This document shows, one piece after another, positions 12,428-20,544 of a stretch of DNA of 42,225 nucleotides. Origin of the DNA: Shimia marina (GTDB lineage: Bacteria; Pseudomonadota; Alphaproteobacteria; Rhodobacterales; Rhodobacteraceae); contig NZ_CYPW01000027.1 in NCBI RefSeq assembly GCF_001458175.1, forward strand, positions 1 to 42,225. The letters run 5' to 3'. The notes under the pieces were generated by a model that saw only the letters and a program-made list of their open reading frames with translations, made no database searches and was not told the origin of the DNA. A program made the translations under genes and the position numbers. Each line of letters opens with the position of its first letter. The first letter of the stretch is position 1.

Positions 12428-12587
12428 TGTGCAATTTTCGCCGAAGGCTGGCAGGTTGTTGCCTGTCCGAAAGTATTTGGGCCTGTGTGAGCGCACAGGT
12501 TACAATGCGCATTATATGCTGAAGCAGGCGTCTCATTTCAGCGGCGCGTCCGTCGGCTGCCGTCTGTTTTTTGTGAAGGTTTGAACC

Positions 12588-13991
12588 ATGAGCTTTGATC
12601 GCGGGTTGGCACAAACACGGTTTGGCTATGGCCGGTCGCCTGAGGTGGCGGGGCCTGAGACTGTCGCGCAGATGATGGCTCAGCTGCGTGGGCCGGATGT
12701 GGCGGCGGAGCAGTTTGCAATCCCGAAAGATGACGTGTTTTACGAGCGGATTTCAGAACTGTTTGCGCATCGGCAGGCCGTGCGGCAGGCGCAAAAAGGC
12801 AGTGACGATCGGGAAAAGCGCGATGTGTTGTTTCAGAAAAATCGCAAGCGGGCGCATGGCCAAATTCTGGGTTTCATGATGACAGAGCTGCAGCGTCGCG
12901 TCTGGACACAGGATGCGTTGCGGGAGCGGTTGGTGGCGTTTTGGGCAGATCATTTTTCTGCGCCGGGCAAGAATATTTATTACCGCTATCTCGCAGTGTC
13001 GCATGTGGAACATGCCATTCGCCCACATGTGACAGGCCGATTTGAGGATCTGTTGATTGCGGCTGTTACCCATCCGCAGATGTTGGTGTACCTGAATCAG
13101 GACGTGTCTATTGGGCCCAACAGCCGTACGGCGCGATACCGGAAAGGCAAACGCCCTGCAGGTCTGAATGAAAATCTGGCGCGTGAAATTCTTGAGTTGC
13201 ACAGTCTGGGCGTCACAGGGGATTACACGCAGGCGGATGTACGGCAACTGGCCGAATTGCTGACCGGACTCACAACGGGCGTGGGCAAGCCTGCACGTTT
13301 CTTGGACAAGCGTGCAGAGCCGGGCGCGGAAGAGGTGCTGGGCAAGACATATGGCGGGAGACGTGCGGGGTTAGATGACATTCATGCGGTGCTGCGCGAT
13401 TTGGCGCGCCATCCCGACACGGCTGGGTATATTGCTTGGAAACTTGCCCGTCATTTTGTCAGTGACGTGCCAGATGCGGAGCTGATCGCCAGTCTGCAGC
13501 GACGCTATCTGGAGACGGATGGGGATCTTGCCGAGGTGACGCAGGCTTTGCTGGAACATCCCGCAGCCTGGGCTCCGCTGAAAGACGGGCAGGGGAATTT
13601 TAAGCGGCCTGAGCTGTTTGTGTCTTCGGCCTTGCGGGCTTTGGCGGTGCCTGAGGCGCGGATGAAGGCGGCCAAGCCGGCAGAGATTATGCGGCTGGTC
13701 ATGCATCCGCTGAGATTTATGGGGCAGCCGTGGCGCACGCCTTTGGGGCCGGACGGCTTTGAGGAGGCAGATGCCTATTGGCTTTCGGCACAGGGACTTG
13801 GCGCGCGGCTGCAATGGGCGCTGGCAGCGCCTGCGGCGGTGATGACGCGGTTGCCTGATCCGCGCGACTTTGTGCAAACAGCGCTCGGGCCAGAGGCTCC
13901 AGCTGCGGTGCGTTTCGCGGCCAAGGCGGCAGAAAACCGGCAGGAAGGCGTGGCGCTCGTTTTGATGTCGCCAGCGTTTCAGCGGATTTGA
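12588..13991 (+). CDS. DUF1800 family protein
   Basis: A 467-residue protein of the DUF1800 family. Recognisable family segments are the N-terminal RFGYGRSPE, the central FWADHFS motif, NENLAREILELHSLGV, the YTQADVRQLAELLTG block and the C-terminal LMSPAFQRI. The biochemical role of the family is not established. It is nearly always next to a DUF1501 protein, as here, where the DUF1501 gene starts 15 bases downstream; the pair probably forms one operon and one complex. No signal peptide is evident in this partner, so it may be co-exported with the Tat-bearing protein or act in the cytoplasm. The ATG follows GAAGG. Confidence 0.9.
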   Translation: MSFDRGLAQTRFGYGRSPEVAGPETVAQMMAQLRGPDVAAEQFAIPKDDVFYERISELFAHRQAVRQAQKGSDDREKRDVLFQKNRKRAHGQILGFMMTELQRRVWTQDALRERLVAFWADHFSAPGKNIYYRYLAVSHVEHAIRPHVTGRFEDLLIAAVTHPQMLVYLNQDVSIGPNSRTARYRKGKRPAGLNENLAREILELHSLGVTGDYTQADVRQLAELLTGLTTGVGKPARFLDKRAEPGAEEVLGKTYGGRRAGLDDIHAVLRDLARHPDTAGYIAWKLARHFVSDVPDAELIASLQRRYLETDGDLAEVTQALLEHPAAWAPLKDGQGNFKRPELFVSSALRALAVPEARMKAAKPAEIMRLVMHPLRFMGQPWRTPLGPDGFEEADAYWLSAQGLGARLQWALAAPAAVMTRLPDPRDFVQTALGPEAPAAVRFAAKAAENRQEGVALVLMSPAFQRI

Positions 13992-14005
13992 GGGGAGAGT
14001 GAAAC

Positions 14006-15259
14006 ATGAATGATACGGTGTTTAATCGGCGCAGTTTCCTCTCCTCCGGTCTTCTGGCGGGATGCTCGATCGCCGCAAGCCCTTTGGTGACGCCGGTGAG
14101 TTTTGCCGCCACGCGGGGAGAGAACCGGCTGGTGGTGATCATTCTGCGCGGGGGGATGGACGGGTTGGATTTCTTGCGGCCTCCGAATTCGGAGATGATG
14201 ACGCGGCTGCGCCCAACCTTGTCGCAGGCTGCGCCGTCAGAGATGATGCTGGCGGAAGGGTTTACGCTACATCCCGGCTGTGCGCCGCTCTATGAGCTGT
14301 GGCAGGCAGGGGAGCTGGACATTGTGCAGGCGGTTTCAACACCCTATCGGCATAAGCGCAGCCATTTTGACGGTCAGGACCTTCTGGAAGCGGGAACGGC
14401 GACTTTGGGCGGCGCGGGGGAGAGCGATGGCTGGCTCAATCGCATGTTGCAGCATATGCCCGGTGGTGAAATGGTCACCGCCTATGCGATCGGGGCAGAT
14501 CCTATGTTGTTGAGCCGCGGGGCAGCGGAGGTGGAAAGCTGGTCACCGGATGTGAATTTTGTTCTGTCCAGTCAGGGCGCGCGGCTGATGCAGTTGACCA
14601 TGGAGCGTGATCCGGAAATGGCACGTAGTCTGGCGCAGGCCTTTGCGCTGGCCTCTGATGCACCTGGCGGTGGCGTCATTGAGGTTGATGATTCAGAGGT
14701 GATGGGCGATTTCGACGAGATGATGGCCGCTCAGATGACAGCCAAGGGAAAGAGTGCAGGGAGTGCACATCAACGGGTGGCCTCCTTTGCGGCGGCGCAG
14801 TTGCGAGAAGAGGCGCGGGTGGCCTGTTTTTCACTTGGCGGGTTTGACACCCATGCGCGGCAGGCCAAGACGCTGCAACGGCCTCTGGAGCGGCTGAGTG
14901 ATAGTCTTTTGACGTTGAAAAGCGAACTGGGTGCGGAGGTCTGGGGCAAGACCACGGTTCTGGCGATGACGGAATTCGGGCGCACGGTGGCGGAGAATGG
15001 CTCCAAGGGCACGGATCACGGCACCGGTGGCAGTATGATTCTGGCCGGGGGCGCGTTGCGGGGTGGGCGGTTGCTTGGGCAATGGCCGGGCTTGGCAGAG
15101 GAAGATCTGTTTGAGCGTCGCGATCTGATGCCCACGGATGATGTGCGCCGCTATGCAGGCTGGGCGATCCGGGAGAGTTTTGGTCTGAGCCGACAGGCTT
15201 TGGAAACGGCGGTGTTTCCGGGGATGTCCCTTGGGGACAGCCCGGCGCTATTGTCATGA
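14006..15259 (+). CDS. DUF1501 family protein with Tat signal
   Basis: A 417-residue protein. The N-terminus carries a twin-arginine signal (NRRSFLSSG followed by a hydrophobic stretch and an A-x-A-like site near residue 35), so it is predicted to be exported folded to the periplasm. DUF1501 proteins are distant members of the alkaline-phosphatase/sulfatase-like group. Visible family segments are LRGGMDGLDFL near the N-terminus, HKRSHFDGQDLLE, LGGFDTHARQ, MTEFGRTVAENGSKGTDHGTGG and the LMPTDDVRRYAGW end motif. The His/Asp-rich motifs suggest metal binding. It is co-transcribed with the DUF1800 gene just upstream. The substrate is unknown. Confidence 0.9.
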   Translation: MNDTVFNRRSFLSSGLLAGCSIAASPLVTPVSFAATRGENRLVVIILRGGMDGLDFLRPPNSEMMTRLRPTLSQAAPSEMMLAEGFTLHPGCAPLYELWQAGELDIVQAVSTPYRHKRSHFDGQDLLEAGTATLGGAGESDGWLNRMLQHMPGGEMVTAYAIGADPMLLSRGAAEVESWSPDVNFVLSSQGARLMQLTMERDPEMARSLAQAFALASDAPGGGVIEVDDSEVMGDFDEMMAAQMTAKGKSAGSAHQRVASFAAAQLREEARVACFSLGGFDTHARQAKTLQRPLERLSDSLLTLKSELGAEVWGKTTVLAMTEFGRTVAENGSKGTDHGTGGSMILAGGALRGGRLLGQWPGLAEEDLFERRDLMPTDDVRRYAGWAIRESFGLSRQALETAVFPGMSLGDSPALLS

Positions 15260-15325
15260 AATGAAAAGGGTCTTGGCGCAGGCTGGGGGCTGTGTCACTA
15301 CTTCGACAAACGAAGGAATGACCCT

Positions 15326-16042
15326 ATGAAAGAGCCAAGGCCGCTGGGCTTTGCTGTCCCGAATTGGCAAGCGCCCCCTCGACCGTCGGGAGATATCCTA
15401 GATGGCCGGTATGTGCGGTTGGAACCGCTCAATGCAGAGGCGCATGCCGCTTTGTTGTTTCGAGCCTATCAGGATGCGGATTGGGTATGGGACTACATGC
15501 CTTATGGGCCGTTTCATTCCGCGGCGCAGTACCATCGCTGGGTGCGCGAGACCGTCGCAAACCCTGATCATTTCTTTTACGTGATCTTTGACAAAACCAA
15601 AGGTCGCTTTGCAGGGGTGGCCTCGTTTCTCCGGATTGCGCCTGAGGCGGGCTCGATCGAGGTGGGCAATATCAACTTTGCGCCGGTGCTGCAGGGCACG
15701 CCTGCGGCCACGGAGGCCATGTTTCTGATGATGCAATGGGCTTTTGAGGCGGGATATCGACGTTATGAATGGAAATGTGATGCGCTCAATGCCCCGTCGC
15801 GTCGGGCGGCGCAGCGTCTTGGTTTCAGCTATGAGGGCGTGTTTCGTCAGGCACTGGTCTACAAAGGGCGCAATCGGGATACGGCGTGGTTTGCCGTGAT
15901 TGACAAAGACTGGCCGGCTTTGAGGAGCGCTTTTGATGTCTGGCTGTCGCCCGGCAACTTTGATGATGCGGGGCAGCAGCGGGAGCGGCTGAGTGATATG
16001 ACCCAGCTTGTTCGGGTTGCCAGCGATCCCAAGCAGGGATGA
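15326..16042 (+). CDS. GNAT family N-acetyltransferase (RimJ/RimL-like)
   Basis: A 238-residue acetyltransferase. After a proline-rich N-terminus, the GNAT fold begins at about residue 27 with DGRYVRLEPLNAEAH. It continues through VASFLRI and IEVGNINF (beta4), the acetyl-CoA loop GTPAATEAMFL, and the diagnostic ALNAPSRRAAQRLGFSYEGVFRQ stretch split over about residues 153-175. This form (NxxSxRaaerlGF) is typical of RimJ/RimL-type enzymes that acetylate protein N-termini or small amines. The substrate is not predictable. The start follows GAAGGAATG. It is the last gene of the rightward group, and a hairpin at 16072 separates it from the convergent response-regulator gene. Confidence 0.88.
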   Translation: MKEPRPLGFAVPNWQAPPRPSGDILDGRYVRLEPLNAEAHAALLFRAYQDADWVWDYMPYGPFHSAAQYHRWVRETVANPDHFFYVIFDKTKGRFAGVASFLRIAPEAGSIEVGNINFAPVLQGTPAATEAMFLMMQWAFEAGYRRYEWKCDALNAPSRRAAQRLGFSYEGVFRQALVYKGRNRDTAWFAVIDKDWPALRSAFDVWLSPGNFDDAGQQRERLSDMTQLVRVASDPKQG

Positions 16043-16071
16043 AAGACACGGGATTTCTTAAAGTGTGATCA

Positions 16072-16094
16072 AGGCCCGCAGGTGGTGAGGGCCT
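16072..16094. terminator. possible bidirectional terminator between convergent genes
   Basis: AGGCCC and GGGCCT form a short inverted repeat around an 11-nt loop, between the GNAT gene (ends 16042) and the leftward response-regulator gene (ends 16124). The stem is only six pairs and there is no strong T tract. Confidence 0.35.
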
Positions 16095-16123
16095 GTTGAT
16101 GTTCTTGGTTGCGACGCTGCGGA

Positions 16124-16837
16124 TCAGACTGCTGCGGTGGCGTCCAGCCGATCCTGAATGAGCGTCTGGAGATGCGCCACGTCTGGCTGCGCCTGCTGAC
16201 CGGCTTTGCGCGCTGTTTCGACCGCCTGTGCGGCTTGCAGGAGGGGCGTGTCGTTTGCGCTGCGGGCGAGGCCCCCGAGGAACTGTGCCACATAGTCTAC
16301 GAGATCTGTATCGTCGGCCTTAAGCGTGTCTGCAGCATGCAGGAGGTCATCGCGCAGGGCCACAGGATCAGGCTGAACGGCTTCATTGTCAGCCACACGT
16401 GCAATTGTGGGCCGATAGGCATCCGTCAGGCGCGACAGGATCGCTTGTTGAAAGGCGGAAAGGCTGCCGTAAGGTTTGGCAATGAAGCCGTCCGCACCAG
16501 CCGCCAGAGCGCTGTCTTCGGCAAAATCATCGCCGGAGGTGCCGATGATCAATTCCACCCTTGGTGTGGCTTCGGCCAGCTCTGCAATCAGCTCTGCGCC
16601 AGAGCCATCCGGCAGGCCCATGTCGACAATCGCGACGGTGGGCAAATAGGTTTTCAAATGTTTGCGTGCGGAGGTCAGACAGTCTGCGCGTCTGATCCGG
16701 GCACCTGAGCGGACGCACATCAGGCGCAGCGCATCAGATGAAAAACGGCTGTCTTCGACCACAAGAACCGTCATGCCAAGCAGCGGGCGCGCGGCGGAGG
16801 GGGTGGTCAGCGATGAGAAAGGCGAGTGGTCGTTCAT
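16124..16837 (-). CDS. response regulator (REC domain plus helical C-terminus)
   Basis: A 237-residue protein with a receiver domain at about residues 22-135. Acidic residues E28-D29 sit in VLVVEDS, the phospho-accepting D72 in VAIVDMGLPDGSG, T100 in IIGTSGDD and K121 in IAKPYG, so phosphotransfer chemistry is intact. The remaining 100 residues are predicted helical and Ala/Asp-rich, with no DNA-binding helix-turn-helix and no recognisable output enzyme. They may be an interaction domain. The ATG at 16837 follows GAGGAT; the frame is open further upstream without a good site. A near-consensus CtrA box lies about 67 bases upstream. No histidine kinase is adjacent. Confidence 0.85.
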   Translation of the reverse strand: MNDHSPFSSLTTPSAARPLLGMTVLVVEDSRFSSDALRLMCVRSGARIRRADCLTSARKHLKTYLPTVAIVDMGLPDGSGAELIAELAEATPRVELIIGTSGDDFAEDSALAAGADGFIAKPYGSLSAFQQAILSRLTDAYRPTIARVADNEAVQPDPVALRDDLLHAADTLKADDTDLVDYVAQFLGGLARSANDTPLLQAAQAVETARKAGQQAQPDVAHLQTLIQDRLDATAAV

Positions 16838-16903
16838 GTCTGAGATCCTCGGGAAGCGAAAAACTGATACCGAAACGTGCGCATAGGCTAGTCGGAGGTT
16901 GCC

Positions 16904-16918
16904 TAACGAAGGGTTAAG
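16904..16918 (-). promoter_or_regulatory. near-consensus CtrA binding site
   Basis: On the minus strand the sequence reads TTAA, seven bases, TTAG, matching seven of eight positions of the alphaproteobacterial CtrA consensus TTAA-N7-TTAA. It lies 67-81 bases upstream of the response-regulator start at 16837, within promoter distance. A chance match in an intergenic region is possible. Confidence 0.4.
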
Positions 16919-17011
16919 GGCAGACGCGACGCCCTGTCGCTTGCACAGGGGCGTTGCAGCTTTCATAAGGGCAGGCGAGCGGGACTACAGCGACCTTCGG
17001 AGGAGAATGAG

Positions 17012-17416
17012 ATGATTGGACGATTGAACCACGTGGCCATTGCCGTGCCAGATCTGGAAGCCGCAAGCGCCCAGTATCGCGATGCGCTTGGCGCGAAGGT
17101 TGGCCCACCGCAGGATGAGCCGGATCACGGTGTGACCGTTGTCTTCATCGAGCTGCCAAACACCAAGATTGAGTTGCTTTACCCATTGGGAGAAGACAGC
17201 CCGATCAATGGGTTCCTTGAGAAGAACCCCTCAGGTGGCATTCACCACGTGTGTTATGAAGTGGATGACATTCTGGCGGCGCGTGACCATCTGAAAGCCA
17301 CAGGCGCACGGGTTCTGGGCAGTGGGGAGCCAAAAATCGGCGCCCATGGCAAGCCCGTGCTTTTCCTCCACCCAAAAGACTTCAACGGATGTCTTGTGGA
17401 GCTTGAGCAGGTCTGA
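17012..17416 (+). CDS. mce: methylmalonyl-CoA epimerase
   Basis: A 134-residue glyoxalase-fold (VOC) protein of normal family length. It interconverts (S)- and (R)-methylmalonyl-CoA in propionyl-CoA catabolism and, in many Rhodobacterales, in the ethylmalonyl-CoA pathway. The two beta-alpha-beta-beta-beta modules are visible. Metal ligands are H7 in LNHVAIAV, the histidine of GGIHHVCYEVDD and the C-terminal glutamate of NGCLVELEQ. The catalytic-region motif IGAHGKPVLFLHPKDFNG is characteristic of the epimerase. The start follows GGAGGAGAATGAG. Two hairpins follow the gene before the DUF1467 gene. Confidence 0.95.
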   Translation: MIGRLNHVAIAVPDLEAASAQYRDALGAKVGPPQDEPDHGVTVVFIELPNTKIELLYPLGEDSPINGFLEKNPSGGIHHVCYEVDDILAARDHLKATGARVLGSGEPKIGAHGKPVLFLHPKDFNGCLVELEQV

Positions 17417-17423
17417 GATCTGC

Positions 17424-17472
17424 GAAGCTGTGTAACAGCTTCAGCGGGCGGCGACGCCCGTTGTCATTTTTT
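17424..17472 (+). terminator. double stem-loop with T tract after mce
   Basis: Two consecutive perfect hairpins follow the mce stop: GAAGCTGT with its complement (17424-17442), then CGGGCG-GCGA-CGCCCG (17445-17460), then TTGTCATTTTTT. The second has the form of an intrinsic terminator, although the next gene in the same direction starts only 12 bases later. Confidence 0.7.
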
Positions 17473-17483
17473 AGGAGCGCGCC

Positions 17484-17789
17484 ATGACCATCACTTCTGC
17501 CCTCGTTTTATATGCGGTTCTCTGGTTCATGACTTTTCTCATCGTCATTCCGATTCGTCTTGAGACGCAAGGAGATCTGGGAGAGGTTGTGCCCGGCACG
17601 CATGCGGGCGCGCCGGAAAATCACCATCTGAAAACCAAAGCCAAAATCACCACGCTTGCGGCGGCGGTGATGTGGGTTGGCCTTTATTTCATCATCACAT
17701 CCGGTGTGATTTCCATTCGCGACTTTGACTGGTTCAATCGGATGGGTGATGCCCCTGCGACGGCTCCAGTTGATGGTACAGATGGGTAA
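17484..17789 (+). CDS. DUF1467 family small membrane protein
   Basis: A 101-residue protein with two predicted transmembrane helices (about residues 5-25 and 58-78). Between them is a hydrophilic loop holding the family segment IPIRLETQGDLGEVVPGTH and a lysine-rich KTKAKITT. This pattern, the double helix and the conserved P-R-E-Q loop, is that of DUF1467, an alphaproteobacterial family of unknown function. It often lies downstream of methylmalonyl-CoA epimerase, as here. The C-terminus overlaps the 3' end of the convergent EI24-domain gene by 56 bases. The start follows TTAGGAG. Confidence 0.88.
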   Translation: MTITSALVLYAVLWFMTFLIVIPIRLETQGDLGEVVPGTHAGAPENHHLKTKAKITTLAAAVMWVGLYFIITSGVISIRDFDWFNRMGDAPATAPVDGTDG

Positions 17790-18456
17790 AGGTGGCCGCG
17801 CCCAGAATTGGGATCACCAAGTTCAGCAACGGGACTGACAGCGGCATGGCCATCAAGGTGCCAGCCAGCCAGATGGTGCCCATGTGTTTCTTGCGCAGCT
17901 TTTTGGCTTCGGCACGCCCGACACGGCGCATGGCGACCAGTTGGAAATATTCGCGCCCCAGCAGAAAGCCATTCAAGCCCCAGAAGATGAAAAGCGCGAA
18001 GGGCGTGAAGATCACATAGAGCAAGAGCGCAAAGATATTGGCCGCGATCAGCACGCCAAGAAAATTGACCGAGTCTTTTAAACCTTCGGAAAATCCGACG
18101 CTTGGCACGTCAGATAGATGCGGATAATGGCGATCTTCTACTGCGTCGGCCACCTCATCCAGAAACATTGATGTGATGGCAGAGGCGACGGGCACCATCA
18201 GAAAGATGGATAGAAAGATCATCAGCAGCATTGAGGCGAAGGTGAAGACATCTCCAACCCAAGAAATGTTGCCCACCAGCTCTTGTACTGTCTGGCCTGC
18301 GCCAATCCAGTTCAGAAACATCAAGAAAATTGTGTAAACGGCGATCAATAAAACAAAAGTCAGGCCAATACCCTTGAACAAGACCCGCCGGAAACGCGGG
18401 TCTCCGACTTGAGACAGTGTTTTGCCGAAAGAGGTGATTGCTAGGCTGAGAGCCAT
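17734..18456 (-). CDS. EI24 / CysZ-like integral membrane protein
   Basis: A 240-residue multi-spanning membrane protein of the EI24-domain superfamily, which includes the sulfate permease CysZ. Hydrophobic segments are visible at about residues 28-50, 68-95, 130-165 and 200-225. Family-like patches include the LVGNISWVG loop and the central FWGLNGFLLGREYFQLVAMRR, read across about residues 160-180. CysZ transports sulfate, but the EI24 family is wide and no sulfur genes lie nearby, so the transport role is open. The start overlaps the end of the upstream nitroreductase gene by 16 bases, indicating a translationally coupled operon with that gene and the deacetylase-family gene. Confidence 0.85.
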   Translation of the reverse strand: MALSLAITSFGKTLSQVGDPRFRRVLFKGIGLTFVLLIAVYTIFLMFLNWIGAGQTVQELVGNISWVGDVFTFASMLLMIFLSIFLMVPVASAITSMFLDEVADAVEDRHYPHLSDVPSVGFSEGLKDSVNFLGVLIAANIFALLLYVIFTPFALFIFWGLNGFLLGREYFQLVAMRRVGRAEAKKLRKKHMGTIWLAGTLMAMPLSVPLLNLVIPILGAATFTHLYHQLEPSQGHHPSD

Positions 18457-19019
18457 GTCACTTTGGACTCCATATTAGGGCGTGGGCGTTCTGGCGGCGT
18501 GGCTTTTTCTGTGCCGATGTGAATGAAACCCGCAACACGCTCACGCGGGCTGAGATCCAGGCCGGTTTCGACAAAGCTGCGGTCGTGGCTTGCCCAGCCG
18601 GAAAGCCAATTCGCGCCCCATCCGGCGGCCAGTGCGGCGTTCAGGAGTTGCAGGCAGACGCAGGCGGCAGAATAGCTTTGCTCAATGTCAGGAATTTTCT
18701 CGCTGAGCACTGGTGCCTCGATCACGGCGACGACCAACTCAGCATTGGCAAACTGATCCTGTGCCTTGCTGATCTGCTCAGGTTCCAGACCCAAGTCTTC
18801 TCCACGCTTTGCGGCCAAAGCGCCAAGCCGGATCAAGGCTGGTTTTTCCAGAACGATCAGACGCCATGGTTCCAGCTTGCCATGATCGGGGCTGCGCAGA
18901 GCGGCCTGTAGCAAAGGAGCCAGCTCCTCACGTGTGGGGGCAGGTGTGGTTAGTGTCTTTGCTGGGCGTGAGCGGCGGCTCAGCAGAAAGTCCAGCGCAG
19001 CAGTGTTGGCTTGAGGCAT
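18441..19019 (-). CDS. nitroreductase family protein (YdjA-like)
   Basis: A 192-residue flavin-dependent reductase. The FMN-binding N-terminal motif LLSRRSRPAKTL is followed by the LRSPDHGKLEPWRLIVL segment (residues that stack on and hold FMN), the central SYSAACVCLQLLNAALAAGW helix and the terminal HIGTEKATPPERPRP. The small size and the sequence pattern match the minimal YdjA-type nitroreductases, which use NAD(P)H to reduce nitro or quinone compounds; the physiological substrate is unknown. The ATG at 19019 follows GAGGGAAG. It lies between the deacetylase-family gene and the EI24 gene in a leftward operon. Confidence 0.9.
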   Translation of the reverse strand: MPQANTAALDFLLSRRSRPAKTLTTPAPTREELAPLLQAALRSPDHGKLEPWRLIVLEKPALIRLGALAAKRGEDLGLEPEQISKAQDQFANAELVVAVIEAPVLSEKIPDIEQSYSAACVCLQLLNAALAAGWGANWLSGWASHDRSFVETGLDLSPRERVAGFIHIGTEKATPPERPRPNMESKVTWLSA

Positions 19020-19069
19020 GTGATCTTCCCTCAGAGGTTGTTTCGTATGTGGCGTGGCGCGGGTGGGTT

Positions 19070-20191
19070 TCAACCGGGCGGGCTGGCAAAAGTTTTGGCC
19101 ATCTCATCGACCAATGTGGCAAAAAATGCTTCGACGCGGGCATTTGGCTGGCGTTTGGCGAGGGCGGCGGCCATTGGGTCTTCGGCGCGGATATCGGAGC
19201 TTGCGAGCTCCTCAATGACCGCATGGCCACAAAATGGCACGTAGGCTTCAGAATAGCCGCCCTCGTGTACCAAAACCAGCTTTCCGTCACAGAGGTTCTC
19301 AGCGGCGCGCATGATCTGTTTGGTCATTTGGCGGAAAGTGTCGGCGGAGGCGAGCATGCGGGAGAGCGGATCAAAGGCGCTTGCATCAAAGCCACAGGCG
19401 ACAATGATCATGTCCGGCTGATAGGCTTTTAGAGCTGGCAGCACGATCTGTTCCATGGCGTAGAGATATGTGTTGTGTCCTGCACCGGGGGGCAGGGGAA
19501 TGTTGATATTGGCCCCAAGGCCGGCATCGCGCCCTCGATCTGTGATGTCGCCGCTATCCAGAGGATAATTGTGCTCCTGATGCATGGAGATGGTCAGCAC
19601 GTCGTCGCGGTCATAAAATATCGCTTCCGTGCCGTTGCCATGGTGCACATCCCAATCCAGCACCACCACTTTTTGTAGCAGTCCCTGTGCTTTGGCCTCT
19701 TCGATGGCGATTGCGATGTTGGCCAAGAGGCAGAACCCATTCGGCCAGTCCGGAAGGCAATGATGCCCTGGGGGGCGGGAGAGGGCGTAGGCGTTTTGCA
19801 GATCACCCGTAGCGACGGCGCGCACGGCTTCGGTGGCCAGCCCTGCGGAAAGCGCGGCGATTTCATAGCCGCCTTTGCCAAAAGGTGTGCGCAGGCCGAT
19901 TTCACCGCCGCCCGCGTCGGAGACGGATTTGAATTTTTCCAGAAAATCAGAAGGGTGCACTCTAGCCAGCATCGCATCGGTTGCCGCAGGGGCAGAGCGT
20001 AGGTGCAGTTCGGCGCTTAACCCTGTGACATCCATCAGGTTTTTAAGGCGTCGCTTGGTTTCAGGGCTCTCGGGCAGGCCGCCAGCGGCGAGAGGCTGCA
20101 CCAAATCGCCAACGGGCAATGTCAGCGCGTAGTTGCCACCGCTGTGCCAGAAGCATTTCTCATCAAAAAAGAAGCCGGTGCCTTGCGCCAT
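19070..20191 (-). CDS. histone deacetylase family (class II-like) amidohydrolase
   Basis: A 373-residue zinc hydrolase of the HDAC/acetylpolyamine amidohydrolase/acetoin-utilisation family. Active-site features are visible: RPPGHHCLPDWPNGFC (the catalytic His-His pair), VVVLDWDVHHGNGTEA (zinc-ligand Asp and His), ACGFDASAFDPL (second zinc Asp) and VHEGGYS (GGY motif). In bacteria these enzymes deacetylate small acetylated amines, polyamines or acetylated protein lysines; the in vivo substrate is not known here. The start ATG gives the conserved FFFDEKCFWHSGG beginning. It is the first gene of a leftward operon with nitroreductase and an EI24-domain protein. Confidence 0.93.
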   Translation of the reverse strand: MAQGTGFFFDEKCFWHSGGNYALTLPVGDLVQPLAAGGLPESPETKRRLKNLMDVTGLSAELHLRSAPAATDAMLARVHPSDFLEKFKSVSDAGGGEIGLRTPFGKGGYEIAALSAGLATEAVRAVATGDLQNAYALSRPPGHHCLPDWPNGFCLLANIAIAIEEAKAQGLLQKVVVLDWDVHHGNGTEAIFYDRDDVLTISMHQEHNYPLDSGDITDRGRDAGLGANINIPLPPGAGHNTYLYAMEQIVLPALKAYQPDMIIVACGFDASAFDPLSRMLASADTFRQMTKQIMRAAENLCDGKLVLVHEGGYSEAYVPFCGHAVIEELASSDIRAEDPMAAALAKRQPNARVEAFFATLVDEMAKTFASPPG

Positions 20192-20277
20192 TATTTCTCT
20201 CTCCCACTGTGCTGCGAGGGCTACCCTATGCGTTGAGATTGTGGAATGTAAATCGCCGTTACAGGAGGGATAGGCAC

Positions 20278-20535
20278 ATGGGTGCTGAAATCGAGCCGCC
20301 TATGGCTGTTGGGGCAGAAATCGCTGTACGTGTTACACCGAAGGCGTCGCGCAACCGGATCATGCAGGACGGCGATGTCCTGCGAGTCTATGTCACGACC
20401 GTTCCTGAAAATGGAAAGGCCAATGTGGCTGTGCAAAAGCTGTTGGCCAAGCATCTGGGTCTTGCAAAATCGCGGCTCACCCTGATCCGCGGAGCGACAT
20501 CCCGCGACAAGGTGTTTCGCATTGACGGACCGTGA
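20278..20535 (+). CDS. DUF167 (YggU-like) family protein
   Basis: An 85-residue conserved protein. The family signature is complete: VRVTPKASRNRI near residue 18, LRVYVTTVPENGKANVAVQKLLAK in the centre (about residues 35-58) and LTLIRGATSRDKVFRI near the end. DUF167 proteins are widespread, have a small alpha/beta fold and have no settled function. The ATG at 20278 follows GGAGGGA; an open frame upstream is not protein-like. It is divergent from the deacetylase-family gene. Confidence 0.9.
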   Translation: MGAEIEPPMAVGAEIAVRVTPKASRNRIMQDGDVLRVYVTTVPENGKANVAVQKLLAKHLGLAKSRLTLIRGATSRDKVFRIDGP

Positions 20536-20544
20536 AGTTGTGGG

